From Henckelia pumila (lineage: Eukaryota > Streptophyta > Magnoliopsida > Lamiales > Gesneriaceae): a DNA stretch of 64,000 nucleotides. The notes beneath the pieces were generated by a model that ran no database searches, was not told the DNA's origin, and worked only from the letters and a program-made list of their open reading frames with translations. The stretch spans positions 3,906,001 to 3,970,000 of the forward strand of contig NW_027331831.1 in NCBI RefSeq assembly GCF_033568475.1, read 5' to 3'. Position 1 is the stretch's first letter, and the number at the start of each line of letters is the position of its first letter. Position numbers and translations under genes: made by a program. Positions 25,105-37,409 of this stretch are shown piece by piece.

Positions 25105-25665
25105 GGGTGGATCCAGGAATTTTGTCGAGGGAGGGCAAAGAACCAAAGATAAAAGATATTGTTCCAAATATATAGACTTAATTTTTTAAACTCACAAATT
25201 AAGAAAAATCATTGGAAAAATAAATTTACACTCAAAATTCATATTTTATCCTTACTTGATTCATTCAAAAATGGTTACATTTATTTTCAAAACATATTTA
25301 ATAGGAGTATATTAGTAAAAGATTAGAAACAAGATTTTTAAATATATTATATATATATAAGCCTATATATTTGAGAAAAAACAAAAAAAATGTGACCTAT
25401 GTAATCGAGACACAAACAAACTAAGAAATATATCAATTTCAATACACGTGTAATTGAACTATCATTCAGATATTCATCTCCCATTGGATTACGAAGATGA
25501 TTCTTAAATGACATACGAAGTGGTAAACTTTAACTTCTAGATAATTGACTTAATTTTATGTGCATAATTTTAATTTTAAAATCTATGGACATACTAGTAC
25601 TTTGATATCAAAACTCAAGGGCCCCGTCTGCCCCCTTGCCCCTTAATAGATCTGTCCATGGATTC
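25105..25665. repeat. Possible degraded transposon (ggggtggatccagg ... ccccttaatagatctgtcc)
   Basis: The left edge, aggggtggatccaggaattt, and the right edge, gcccccttgccccttaatag, have roughly complementary GC-rich character around an AT-rich core. It looks like an old inverted-repeat element with diverged ends. Confidence 0.3.
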
Positions 25666-25981
25666 GAGATAATTTATTTGATGTAAAATTTTTGAACACA
25701 TCAGATTTCTAATTTCTCAAATGAACCCCAAACATTTTTACTATATTCGAATAAGCAATTTGCAAGACTATGCACGTTTATTCTGCAGTTATGAGTCACG
25801 ACTTACGATAAAAACAGATACAGTTGGTTGGAACCTGCAAATTAAATAAATTTAATTTGATTAGCAAAAACATCAAAATAAGATATATATATACATGTCA
25901 TGGTGATCGTACATCTCACATCAAAACATCCAAGTAATATATGTAAATATATATACAAAGTTTTGATTATATTGACAATAC

Positions 25982-26604
25982 TATGGACAACTACGTGAGC
26001 AACAACTGACGTGATAATCACTCATTAGATATATAAGGTGTCACGTCAGTTGTTGCTTATGCAGTTGCTCATGACAATTGCATTGTTCTAAAAGGCACCG
26101 CCTAGGCACTAGGCGGTTGCCCACCGCCTCGCTTTCTTTCTAGGCTATGCCTCTAGGCGTTAGGCTGACAGAAATTCGCCTAGGCAGGCAAAAATCCGTC
26201 TCTGCGGTTTCTTTTTTTATTTATAAAAAATTAAAAATAAAAAAATAAAAGAGAGACGCGAAGCGAGAATCAAACACAGAAAAAAAGTCAATAAAAAAAT
26301 TAAATCTCATATTACATATGAAGACTTTATATCTATTAATATTTATATTGTTGTTGTTGTTGTTGTTATTATTATTAAAATTTTATAAGATTTTCGTACA
26401 AAAAAATAAAAAACACAAGATATAAAAATTATATTTTATAATAAAACTCAATAATATTTCAAGTTATTTATTATTTAGGTTTAAAAAAAACCGCCTACGC
26501 GGCTAGGCTCTAGGCTATGGGTCGCCGCCCGCCTACTGCCTAGCGCTTTTTAGCGACTCACAGCCTAGTACTTTTTAGAACATTGGATAGTTGTCCATAT
26601 GATC
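25982..26604. mobile_element. Hairpin MITE split by a later hAT-type insertion
   Basis: Left arm tatggacaactacgtgagca... continues to aacaactgacgtga; the right arm tcacgtcagttgttgctta (from about 26040) runs to gatagttgtccata once the inserted element at 26081-26585 is removed. The arms are imperfect complements. Confidence 0.65.
26081..26585. mobile_element. hAT-type MITE (505 bp), gcctaggc-rich
   Basis: Termini cattgttctaaaa and ttttagaacattg. Subterminal sequence is rich in cctaggc/gcctagg motifs. The flanking 8-mers gacaattg (26073-26080) and gatagttg (26586-26593) match at 6 of 8 positions with two transition differences, a plausible aged hAT target duplication. Confidence 0.75.
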
Positions 26605-27430
26605 AAAATTCTATATATACATGTGTGTGTATGTATAAAATACAAGCAAATTAATAACAAGTTATAATCGACCGAAACAATTTTATGTAATCTCCAAATC
26701 GGGATAAAATCAAGGGGGAAAAAAACACTCCCACCATTTTTCCTTCATAAACACTATAATAATATTGATCTCTTTTTTTTTTTCGAAAAATATGATAATA
26801 ATATTTATCTCTATTTCGTCAAAAAAAAAAAAAAAAAAAGTTAACTCTATTGCTATAAGTTTGAGGTGGTATCGCTTTACGTTGACATTACTTTTCTTTC
26901 TCTTTTTCTTTTTCTTTACGAAAACAACATTTTTATAAAATTGATCCATAATAATCTTTTGTCATTTGGTGATCATTTATTTATTTATCAAAATCCACTT
27001 TTCGAAATTATTATACTCTTTTATATTTTTCTTGTTCAATTTATCATTTACCTTTTTAATTGTTTTTCGTTTAAAAAAAATTGTCTGTACAAACATGTAA
27101 TGCATTATCCGAACATTAGTTAATAGTTATTATTATTTTTGCGCATTGTTTGCACTACATAACAAATAAAAAATACTCACTTGCGCGCATATTTGATCGG
27201 TTTATAATATGGTTTGAGTTTGTAAACTTTTCAAACAGGGAGGTAATAAGATATAAACCTACGAACGATGCACACGCATTGTCATGTCATGCGTGTATGA
27301 TCCAATTTTTTATTTTTTTTTATTATATTGTGCATTTATTAATTGGGTTCGTAGATTTTCTTGGTGTCTACAGACGAGTCAAAACCAATTTTTACGAGGC
27401 ATTCATTTTTTTTCTATATAGTATGTAGAT
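26605..27430. other. AT-rich intergenic stretch
   Basis: Long poly(A)/poly(T) and TTA-type tracts. No gene recognised. Confidence 0.5.
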
Positions 27431-27561
27431 TCACAAATATGAGAAGATCTAGTTAATTTTGTGAGATAAATATCCAATATGACTCATGAAAATATATTTC
27501 ATTTTATGTCAAAAACATTAATTTTCACTTATGGATCGGATCAACTCGTCTTATATAAACA

Positions 27562-27797
27562 TCTATACTATATATCTATACCATATATAAAGTAAGAGCA
27601 CTTTAGTGGTATCTTGGTATGCTCGCTTTTATTATTATTTTTTTCAAAAAAAACCCCAACAAAATTGTCAAGTTGCAAAAAAAAGAAAAAGAAAAATAAA
27701 GTCAAATACTTAAAAAAAATAAATTAATATTATATACACATAAAACATAATATTTATATATAATATTACACACACAATGCATGTGCACTACGACTAG
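27562..27797 (+). mobile_element. Small Helitron-like element (236 bp)
   Basis: Starts TCTATACTATATATC after an A (27561). Ends with a weak hairpin (cacacacaatgcatgtg) followed by cactacga and CTAG (27794-27797), then T. The weak stem is what CpG decay would leave of a typical acacgcaatgcgtgt hairpin. Confidence 0.6.
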
Positions 27798-27929
27798 TAC
27801 ACATGAAATCGGTTCGCAAGATATCTACTCATATGAATATATTATCAATGCAATCGATCGAGACGCGGTGATTATTATTACTAGTAAGAGAGGACGATAA
27901 TGATGAGGATGATTATGATAATTATTATC

Positions 27930-28035
27930 TCACCCGTTCCATTTATTTAGGCTGAAGTTTTATTTTCCATCCGTCCAAATTATGTAGTACAATGTTCATA
28001 TTTTAGTATTATCTTTCATGCTCTCTTACATATCC
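27930..28035. repeat. Decayed Stowaway-like fragment
   Basis: cacccgttccatttatttag, then ccatccgtccaaattatgta and tatctttcatgctctctt, parallel the left half of the Stowaway at 18737 but with many changes. No right end was seen. Confidence 0.45.
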
Positions 28036-28043
28036 ACCTCTAT

Positions 28044-28610
28044 TAAGTGGTGTTTTGATAAGACTATTAAAAAAACTTATAAGCTAGTAAACTATTAGAA
28101 TTTTAAAGTTGTTTTAGAAGCTTATAAGTTATTATAATTTATTTGAAAAACAATATGTTAAAGTGTTTGGATAAAATTATTTTAAACAACTTAAAGATCG
28201 ATATGGTTGTTATTATAAGATCTATTTATTATTGTCAAAATTATCAAAAGTAATATAATGTTATTATGGCGATGTAAATAGTTATACATATCCAAAATAT
28301 TGTTAGAAATAAACCTATAATAAACAAATATTTTTTATATTTAAAATTTGAAAAATGTATATTATTTGGGTAATTTTTTAAGATAATATTTAATAAGTGG
28401 AGGACATGGTGGGGATCAATGCAAACACGAATAATATTTCGGAGAAATAAAATATTAAAATAATTTTTTTTAAAAAAAAAAAACAAGGTCACCTTTTAAA
28501 AAAAAACAGCTCATACCTTGTTTGGAAAAAAAAATTATCAAACAAATTTTAACAGCTTATAAGCTTCAAAATAATTTTTGCGGAGCTTATAAACTTAGTC
28601 AAGTTGTAGT
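28044..28610. mobile_element. Diverged Tourist-like MITE, same family as 32073-32666
   Basis: Shares ordered blocks with the element at 32073: gtttggataaaattatttta, ttgttattataagatct, gtggaggacatggtgg and cagcttataagcttc. The termini are degraded (gtgttttgataag and a weak right end), so the borders are approximate. Confidence 0.65.
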
Positions 28611-30769
28611 AATATGAAATCTGTTTTACGTGATTAAGTTGGCCAAACATATTTAGAGTAATTAAACATGATTAAAACTTTTTAACATGATAAAACGGAA
28701 TGAAAAATCGAATACAGGACGTCCGAAAATGGTATGTATCACGTATGACATAAATGGTTTGGACAGTTCGAAAGGACCGAACTTGAACTAAGGAAGTTCG
28801 AATGACCGCTCCGTCCCGAGTTGACACCTGGCTAGTCTGATTTGTCTGTTCTGCCACTAAAAGATGTTGGGTTGTGTTGTGATTTTTGCGTTCCATTTGG
28901 AGGTGGGCCAAAATAGACTAATCCGTTTGGGTTGCGAGTCAAGGCGGGACAGACAAATTCGTCGGTTTTTTGTTTTATTCAACGAAGATTTTAATACGAT
29001 AAGAAATTCATACGAGTAGTTAATGATTTTAACTTAGATGGTGTTTGTGTATTGACTCGTCTCGGCCCTCGGGCCAACTACTAAACAGAGACTTAAACAT
29101 GTATTTAAAAATTAAACATAAATAATTAAAGATAACTGCGAAAACTTAAATCAAATTTCAACCCGATATAATATAACCAGTGAATAACTAAAAACCAAAA
29201 CAATGAATAATATACAACCAAATCGAATAACAAATAAACACTGAATTCATACTTAAACTAAACCGCTAACAACCCCCGCATCCAAGCTCTAGTCACTGAC
29301 TACCAGGTCCAATATCTAGATAACATGCAACTGCCCCGTCGAATGAGGTGTCTAAAAATTAAACCTCATACGTGAGCGACAACAACACTCAACACGAAAA
29401 TATGAGTATACACGTGCTATGAGCACGTGAATGCAAATGTATAGGACACCGGAAACCCATCACTTGCGGTCAAACTCTGCTCAGTCATGGAGGCGTCATT
29501 GTATGTAGAACGTTGGGTAGTCGCATCAGGAGGTGACACACATACAAGAATAAACTGTGGATATAGATGACATGATATTGTATCAGTGGGTCCAACCATT
29601 CATTAAGAAATAAGGGGCTGAGCGACCCAATTACAGGTTATAACAATATATAAACTCAACATGATAATATACGTAGACTGTAGCATAATAATCTCGGCAA
29701 GTTGGCAACCCGTCGAAAAATAAATTTTTTTGACAAAATATAAAAAAATTAAAAAATCATATAATTTTATAAATAATATACTTTTCAAATTATTAATTAT
29801 TACATAAACTATTATAATTCATATAAATATTTTAAAACTTAGAAGACATATATAAATCACTCAAAACTTATTAATCAACATAAACAATCAGAAATAATAA
29901 TTATAATAATATATAAAAATAAAAAATTGGTTGTCGACCCGCTTGCCTAAACCATGGTTCATATGGGCAAATCTCTTTAACCAACCTCCAAATGGACCGC
30001 CAAAATTAAAACCCAGCTCATCCTCTTTTAGTGAATGGGCGTTTAGGCCGGTTGGTCCGTCGGGACAAACTTAATTAACAGCTTTATTTGACGTATTCGT
30101 ACGACCTCCCTCGTACTTTTTTGTCATTTGATTGTTATTTAGTTATGAAAATATCACATGCAATTTATATTTATGAAAATATATTTTTTGTATTTTTTTA
30201 ATTTCGATTTTTTTTAAACAAAATTGATAAACAAACACGCTTCACATCACACGTGCATCCAAATACTGAAATATTTTTGTTGTTGTTGTTGTAATTATTA
30301 CTATTATTATTATTATTATTATTATTTTAAAGGATTATTATTATTATTATTGCCAATGCTATTGTTATTCTCTTTTAAGGACTCAAAAACAATTGTTCTC
30401 ACGAGATAATTCTTAAATATATTCTTATAGTTTCGTCATCGTCTCAATTATATCTATTTTGTTTTTCAAGTCCTGAATATATCTCTTATTAATTAAAAGG
30501 TGTCTCGAATATATCCTTAAAACTAAATAATACATATTCTGCCCTTTATTTTCCATTTTAATATTTAAAAGTTTAATCTCATCATGCTTCCGTAAGTAAA
30601 TTAAAGCAAATTATCTCTTTGACCAAACTGTTGTCGGGACTCGGGGTATGTCCATCGGGTTTTACAGGTTGCTCCTCACAACCGAACCACGCGATCGCAA
30701 CCGATTGTTCCTGATGCAAACTCCTTCAGCAGCAGCTAGCATAGCCTTATTTCGTTTCCTACCTTAAGG
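28611..30769. other. Intergenic region, no gene recognised
   Basis: AT-rich, with short GC-richer patches near 28780-28960 and 29930-30070 that contain gtgggcca/tggaccgcc-type motifs. They could be two ends of an old element, but I could not align them. (TTA)n microsatellites lie at 30296-30350. Confidence 0.45.
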
Positions 30770-30828
30770 CGTATAGTAAAAGCTTAATATTTAAATAAAA
30801 ACAACATGATAGGGAAGAGCTTCGGAAA

Positions 30829-30834
30829 TTTATT
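30829..30834 (-). terminator. Probable pararetroviral poly(A) signal
   Basis: Minus strand AATAAA about 200 nt downstream of the TATA box, the usual caulimovirid arrangement. Confidence 0.45.
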
Positions 30835-31034
30835 CAGACAACATATTATTACATAAATCAAACTCTTTTGAAGAGGAAGAGATAACTAGTTTAGCTACTC
30901 ATCGTAGCCTTGTTCTTGAAATACATGAAATTACAGAAACTTAATACAAACGTAGAAAGAAAAATATTACAATATTTTTATTTGTAAGAAAACTGAAGGG
31001 AATGATCGATGTCTTCAGCTTTCTCGAAAGCATG

Positions 31035-31043
31035 TATTTATAG
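31035..31043 (-). promoter_or_regulatory. Probable pararetroviral TATA box
   Basis: Minus strand CTATAAATA lies just after the end of the second ORF, where caulimovirids carry their pregenomic promoter. Whether it is active here is unknown. Confidence 0.55.
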
Positions 31044-33129
31044 TTGTAGTTCCACTCGTTTCACCGAGAAACTTAAGGGAATCTTACAGTTGTCTTGTCT
31101 TTTTATGCCATTATTGATGACATCTTTTACTAGTGGAGGAGTCATATGATTGACTTTGTCTTTTGGATTTATTCCCTCACATGTCTTCTTTATTGTTGTC
31201 GGGGCATCTTTTGTTTTTGCAGTGGGCCCTGGAAAAACGCGTTTTTGGTGGTCCCTGTCCACCTTTGCTTGTCTCGAAAAAATCTTTTCGATCCATTTGG
31301 GGTCTAAAGGTTTTTTCGAATTTTGGATCCTTCTGGTTTGGACATTCTGGACAGATATTCTCTGACCATCTTCCGATATGAGCCATGTTACAAAATTTTT
31401 GGCGAGTTTCTTTACTCCTCGGCAGCTTGTTGTTCCACAATAAGTTTCTCTTCTTTTTGAAGAGTTCTTCCGCAAAATTCGTAGTTTTTCCTATCATTGT
31501 GTTTAACAGGAATGATCCATTCACATAATTCTGATAAAATTTGAACGAAAACTTGACCTTGTCCATCTCGGTGAGACAGACCCAAATACCCCATGCCCTT
31601 CTGGTTGAGATTTCATTTTATCCGAAAGTGGACACCAATGTATTTCTTTAGATATGAGATCCTTGATAAATCTTTGATTTTCATATCAGGTCTCCTTAGC
31701 TTGATGAAATGAAAGGACTCATGTGATCCTTTCCCTATTGGTTCTGGAGTTGCACTAAAGAAGTATAACTCGAGCACATCGCCTCTGGACAAATGATTAT
31801 TATTTGCCCATGTTTCTTGAACTGCTTCCTGAATCCATTTTGGTAGTTGTGATATCTCCTGGAAGCCTGGTGAAGTTGTATAAACTGAGGCTAAAGCCCC
31901 AAATTCATACCATATCTTTACATCATTAGGATTGACATTGTTTTTTAGCCAAATCCTTGGATATATTCCCGCAACATCAACCATGCAAGTGGTCGGGTTG
32001 ATTTCACTTCTTGTACTTAATTTCTCTCACCTTTGTTGATAAACCTGAAATGGAAAAATGACAGCTGAATTAGAGGGTGTTTGGCTAAATTTATTAAAAG
32101 GAGCTTATAAGCTGTTTTACGAGCTTATAAGTTGTTATAACTTATTTTAAAAAAAAGTTGTTAAAGTGTTTGGATAAACTTATTTTAAATAACTTAAAGA
32201 TGTTGATGTATTTGGTATTATAAGATCTTTTTATCGTCAAAATTACCAAAAAGGGTATAATTATATGAAAGTAATGTTTCGAGTTATACGTATATGAAAA
32301 TAGTTTTAGAATAAACATATATTAAAAAATAAAATTGTTATAATATTTTATTTTAGAAAAATTTATGTGATTTGGATTTTTTTAAAAAAATAATATTTAA
32401 TATTTAATGGATGGAGGATATGATGAAGATTTATTAAAATATTTAAGGATATTTTAGAGAGATAGAATGTTAAAATAAAATCTTTTTAAAAAAAGTACCT
32501 CCTCCCTTACTTTTTAAAAAACAACTTATAAGTTGTCAAACAGTTTATTTTGACAGTTTATAAGCTGTTTTTAAAAAAAATTACCAAACAAAAATTAATA
32601 GCTTAAAAGCTCTGAAACAGCTTATAAGTTGTTTGAAAGAGCTTTTAAGCTCTGTCAAGCACCCTCTTAGTATCAATCTTAGATTTGCCCTTGTATGTGT
32701 TGGGCCTAAAATTGATCTCTTCCTCTTTTACCCCAGAGGCGTAGGGTTGACTTGATTAGTTATCTTCATCAATTGTTTCTTTATCTGGATCATCAAAAGC
32801 TGATGATAGATTAACAATTGTTTCTTGAGTATTAGAACATCCACATCTTGTTCTTGTAAAACCAATGGTTTTAGCATTTCTTGTTTCTGAAAACCTAGTG
32901 GTTTCTCTATGGCACGCATAATTGGCCCTTGAATGACATCTCATAATTGAGTTTGAGCATGCAGACATAATGTGATTCGATTGGATACTTTGATTCGACC
33001 AGCTTGTTGTAACATGCCCGCCATATCGGCACTTATGACAAGCTGGTTGAACTCAGTTTGAAGCAACCCAATGTGTTCCCTGAGATGCCTCTGCATTTTC
33101 ATGATGGAATCCACGTCACTGTCTTCCAT
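31038..33129 (-). pseudogene. Pararetrovirus second ORF (unknown function), split by a MITE
   Basis: Starts MEDSDVDSIMKMQRHLREH (33129), a likely coiled-coil N-terminus. It continues in 32968-32728, is cut by the element at 32073-32666, and resumes at 31984-31613 and 31566-31038. Several frameshifts separate the pieces. Position after RT-RNase H matches the second ORF reported for florendoviruses; its function is not known. Confidence 0.65.
32073..32666. mobile_element. Tourist-like (PIF/Harbinger) MITE, 594 bp
   Basis: Termini gagggtgtttggctaaa and (c)aagcaccctc are inverted. Flanking TTA at 32070-32072 and 32667-32669 is the 3-bp target duplication. Interior repeats of cttataagctg/cagcttataag type allow extensive folding. 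It is inserted in the second pararetroviral ORF, so it postdates integration. Confidence 0.88.
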
Positions 33130-33139
33130 CTCTTGTTAA

Positions 33140-34138
33140 TAAATCTGCAATAATATTTTCATGATATTTAATAATAACAATATCAAAAATATAATTTTGA
33201 CATAATGTTTGTCATCTTAATAACTTCCTAGCTTTCTCATGTTTAGATTCAATCTTATTTCTTAAGAAAGCTTTTACCTGGTGTTATCAACCTTCAAATT
33301 GAATTATTTAGCAAGTAAAAATAATTGTCATTTTTCGAATGCTCTTTTAATTGCATAAAATTCCTTCTCGTTGATATGTCATCTGATAGCTTTAAATTCT
33401 GAAAAAAGACCGCTACAGTATTTGCATGGTATTTTCCCATCCGAAGAGATTTTATTAAGGACTACTAACCACCGTTTGTCGCTGGCATCCGTAAATAACA
33501 CCAGATCATCTTCATCTACGGGTATAACCATTTTTGGGAGATTCTTACATATCTCCTTTAATTGGTTAACCTCTTTAGTATGTTCATCGGTCCATATAAA
33601 CCTTGCATCTTTTTTTTAACAAATGACTGAACACCTTTCTGTACAATGCTAGGTTATTTATGAATATCCCTGCAAAATTAACGACTCCTAGAAATCTTTG
33701 GAGTTGTTTTACATCTTTTAGTTTATCTGAAAAATTATTTACCTTTTCCACAATATGGGGTTGTATAATTATTCCAGATTCATCAATCTCAATACCAAGG
33801 AATTCAATTTTCCTTGTTGTTATGACTGTTTTCTCTTCAAATAAAATCAGTCCTTCTTGTTTACAAATTTTAGAGAAAATCTCTAAATGTTTAACATGTT
33901 CATCTATGTTTTTTGATGCTATAATAATATCATCAATATAAACAAACATGAAGTTGAAATAATCTTTAAAAATATTATCCATCTTTCTTTGAAATATTTG
34001 GGGTGCATTAGTTAATCCCATATACATAACTTTCCAGATATAATTTCCTTGTGGTGTAGAGAAGGCTGTGAAATTCTTACTGCCTTCTTCCATTCGAATC
34101 TGGTAAAATCCAGACTTACAATCAAATTTTGAGGGCAC
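33140..34138 (-). pseudogene. Pararetrovirus reverse transcriptase-RNase H region
   Basis: 34138-33584 is an open 184-codon RT core with KSGFYQIRM, TNAPQIFQRKMD and the active-site YIDDII intact. RNase H follows at about 33580-33140 in broken frames (a DASDKRW motif is readable on the minus strand near 33490). The upstream RT fingers, between 34138 and 34490, are also interrupted. Confidence 0.85.
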
Positions 34139-34489
34139 TCTAGCATTTCGTACATAACTAATTAGATGTTCACAACTGGGTATGAAATACCCATCAAACT
34201 CTAGGATTTTATTAATTACTTAGTAGTTAATAACTAACCTGGGTTTCTCTCTTTTTATTTCACCATGATTTCTGACCAGAAAACCTGGGCTACTATATGG
34301 TGAAATTCATTCTTTGATTAAAACAAGGTCCAAATGTTTCTTGATAATAATCCTCATATCCCTTTGATCTGTTATGTTCATCGGAATAGGCTTATATCTA
34401 ACGAATTCATACTCTTTGCCTTCTTTCAGAGTAAAACTGACTTTGAGTTGATTTCTATCCCACCATGCCAAATGATGCTCATTATAACT

Positions 34490-35143
34490 TTATTTGAGCC
34501 TCTTTTTGACATCTTCAAGGGATACCTTATTTTCTAACTCTATATCTCTGTGGGTTAGAGTTACCTTGAGAAGCTTCATATCCTTTGTTTGGAGTTCTTG
34601 TTCTGTTGTTATCTTCAACATGATTTCTCCAAACCTTCTTGAATCTTTCATCTTTGGGTGAAAAAGTCGTCCTTTATCACCACGATGGCTGCGGAATATT
34701 ATCGACATTTGTCGATAAAAATCAATCTTGAGTCTTGAGACGATAATTTTATGATCACAAATTGTAGTGAACATAAGTCGTCTTAACTCATTCTCTTGTG
34801 TATAATTCTTAAACATTTGTAAGAAGTTGTTTCCCAACAGGATGTCGGCTCATGTATCATGGAAATATATTGGCGGTGTCTTTACCTTATACCATGGTGT
34901 CTGACCAGCTCCTCCTATAAGGATCTCTGCTTGTTTTATTCCCTTGCAAAAAATTAAAATTCTGAGAGAGAAATCTCGTCCAGAAATTTTTTGCAAGTCT
35001 TCTTCACATCCTTCAGAGAAGACTCCCTTATTTGCTGTACAAATTCTTGCTCCTGAATCAATATAAGCTGCAAAGTATTCAGCCTTATATTGTTCGTACA
35101 ACATCCCAATTGGAATGTATATGGAGAAATGGCTTGTTGTCAT
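34490..35143 (-). pseudogene. Pararetrovirus aspartic protease region, broken
   Basis: 35143-34850 carries AAYIDSGARICTANK, the D-S-G catalytic box of retroviral-type aspartic proteases (pepsin-like half). 34837-34490 continues toward the RT in a different open stretch. In a living virus this domain would cut the polyprotein; here it is interrupted by stops. Confidence 0.75.
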
Positions 35144-35898
35144 TTTACTTGAAGGGATTACTAAATGGTCATGCCATTTTTAGTAAACTGCTTTGTAATT
35201 ATGTAATTCGATTAAAACTTTTTAGCCTTAATGTTTCTAAGGCCTCAGTAGGTAGATTATTGTTACTCTTTTCTACTTTATCAATGCGTCTTAGTAAATC
35301 ATGCTCATGACTTACTAATTTCAAAAGTTGATTTTTTCTCTGTTTGTGAACAGAGTTTTCGAATCTGGTTAAGGGGTTGTCCCTTATCCAATTCTCTTGG
35401 TTTTCCATCTCGTACGATTATTACTGAATTCTCCAAGTTTTTTCTTTTGCCATAAACTATATTCCTTTTCCAAGGCGTTTCCATGGTTTATGGTCTCTCA
35501 GGAATTCTAAGCCAATAATTAGTTGATTTGTTTTTTTTTCCTGGGATTCCCGAAATTTGAACTTCCAATTTACCAACATTTATTAATCCTTGGTAAGTTC
35601 CTTTTACCTGCTGTTCTAAATAGTAAATCGAGTTACAAGGAAATTGGTTCTTGTGACTTGTAATTTCGAATATTATTTTTACTCATTTCCATCCTTCTAG
35701 AGATCTAAGTTTTCCTATTATAGAAAACTCTTTTTATTCTGGTGGAATTTCCTGAATAGGAGATTTTTTCCACATTTGACTTGTCATTCGGTTACCTTGG
35801 AAAGATAACCTCTGGGGTTCTATTTTAAGATCTCTGTATAGAACTGGCTTATCTTGAATTTGAATGTATGTTTTCTAAATTAAAGGAAACTCTATTCT

Positions 35899-36336
35899 TT
35901 ACGGGTATATTGCTTGAGCAACCTTTCCAAAAATCTTTGGAATTTCAATAAACCCATTTCTAATAAATAATTCAGAATGATGAGTATTAGAAATAACATA
36001 TGAAATTTGATATGTAATAGAATATGACCTATTACCTTCCTTCATTAATCTTTTTTCCTTGAAGTTTTGATGCAACGTCAAGGCTCGACTAAAGTCTCTG
36101 TCGGCTAAATTGTAGGCTATTCTCGGATAAATAACTCGTATAATTTTTCTTGCACATAGATTTTCTGAGATAGTATCCAGAACATCATCTTGAATATTCC
36201 GCATTCTTTTATCGCATACAACGATATCTATGGGTGAATATATTCCTTCTTTAAAAGTTGTCTTGATCATTATTTGGATTGATCCACTATGAATCCAAGA
36301 CATCGTCCTTGCGACCTCATTTTTCAGCTTTTGCAA
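35899..36336 (-). pseudogene. Pararetrovirus movement-protein (30K superfamily) region
   Basis: A 145-codon open stretch with the signature ARTMSWIHSGSIQIMIK and later ITYQISYVISNTHHSELF, matching the 30K-type cell-to-cell movement domain of petuvirus/florendovirus-like polyproteins. It lies downstream (on the minus strand) of the coat region rather than upstream. It is flanked by stops. Confidence 0.7.
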
Positions 36337-36674
36337 TTCCTCTCTTATTTCTTCAAAATGAATTAACTGTATCTTTATTTGATTACTTTATTTGATTACT
36401 TGTCAACTCCATAGGGATTGCCATTTCCCTTCTTGATACTTTGTAAATCAAATGATGTCTTATTTGTCTAAGCTCTAGGTTTTCTAAGACTATTTCTACT
36501 TGACCTGCCAAAAATCATTAGTACTTCTGTAATGTTGGATTTTCTATCATAATCTTTTGGACCATATTATGAGATATCGTGGTTTGACTAAAAAAACCCA
36601 GCCAAACTCTCATGTGTTCGTGTCGAAACACTTCTTCTTTAGTCCGGTTCTGATTCTGATTCATCATCAGATCC

Positions 36675-37409
36675 TTATTGGCTAAAAAATATATCTTCTT
36701 TGTATATGCTTTCATCTTTGGAGATATCCTCAAACTGATATACTTGGACTATAACTTGAAAGAAGACTGCATCATCCATATCCGGTGTTGCTTCAAAGAG
36801 TTTAACTTCTCTTTTTTTTCGTTTTCTGGACAATTTGTAGATATATGTCTTCTTGCTCCACATGTCCAGCAATTGCAATCTTTGAAAATTTCATTTGTTT
36901 TTGTATGCGTTCTTCTGAAAGTTCTTCTGGATGATATTCTTCCTCTGCTTTGCAATGAGCTTGTTGCTGGGGATGTTCTTGTAGGTCCACTTATTTTTCT
37001 CGATCTATAAGATGTGGCCTTTTGTTTGGACCAAAATGTTCTTGGTTTCCAAGAACTTCTCATTCTTTTATTGTAAGGATTATTTCTGAATTTCTTCCTG
37101 TTAATATCTTATTTTCTTCTCTGTATCTTGATTATTAAAATAATCCACTCCTATAAATTATGCCTTAAATAGGGTGGTCATTCTTCCTCCGATTTCGCTT
37201 AGAGATTCCCCTGCTAAGACTGATTCTTTAGTCTCTGACATAGTCATTTCCCAAGCTATCTTAACAGATCTCATTAGAATCATTTCCAGAAGTTTGATAA
37301 ATCTTTCTTTATTGAGATCTAAAGTTCCTGCTTCTATTCTCATAGCTGAGGTCCAATCGTCTATGAGATCTTCTTTGTTTTTGAAGTCCAGAACATCAAG
37401 ATTTAACAT
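36675..37409 (-). pseudogene. Pararetrovirus coat-protein region with zinc knuckle, broken
   Basis: Minus-strand pieces at 37409-37158 (capsid-like helical region, DDWTSAMRIEAGTLD) and 37063-36749, the latter with a CCHC knuckle CWTCGARRHISTNC followed by a lysine-rich patch. The frame shifts after the knuckle (continuing in 36878-36675, acidic). This is typical of caulimovirid capsid proteins, which bind nucleic acid through the knuckle. Stops and shifts prevent a full product. Confidence 0.75.

Noticed and set aside
31150-31381. Plus-strand open frames over the pararetrovirus
   Set aside because: They are antisense shadows of the broken second viral ORF.
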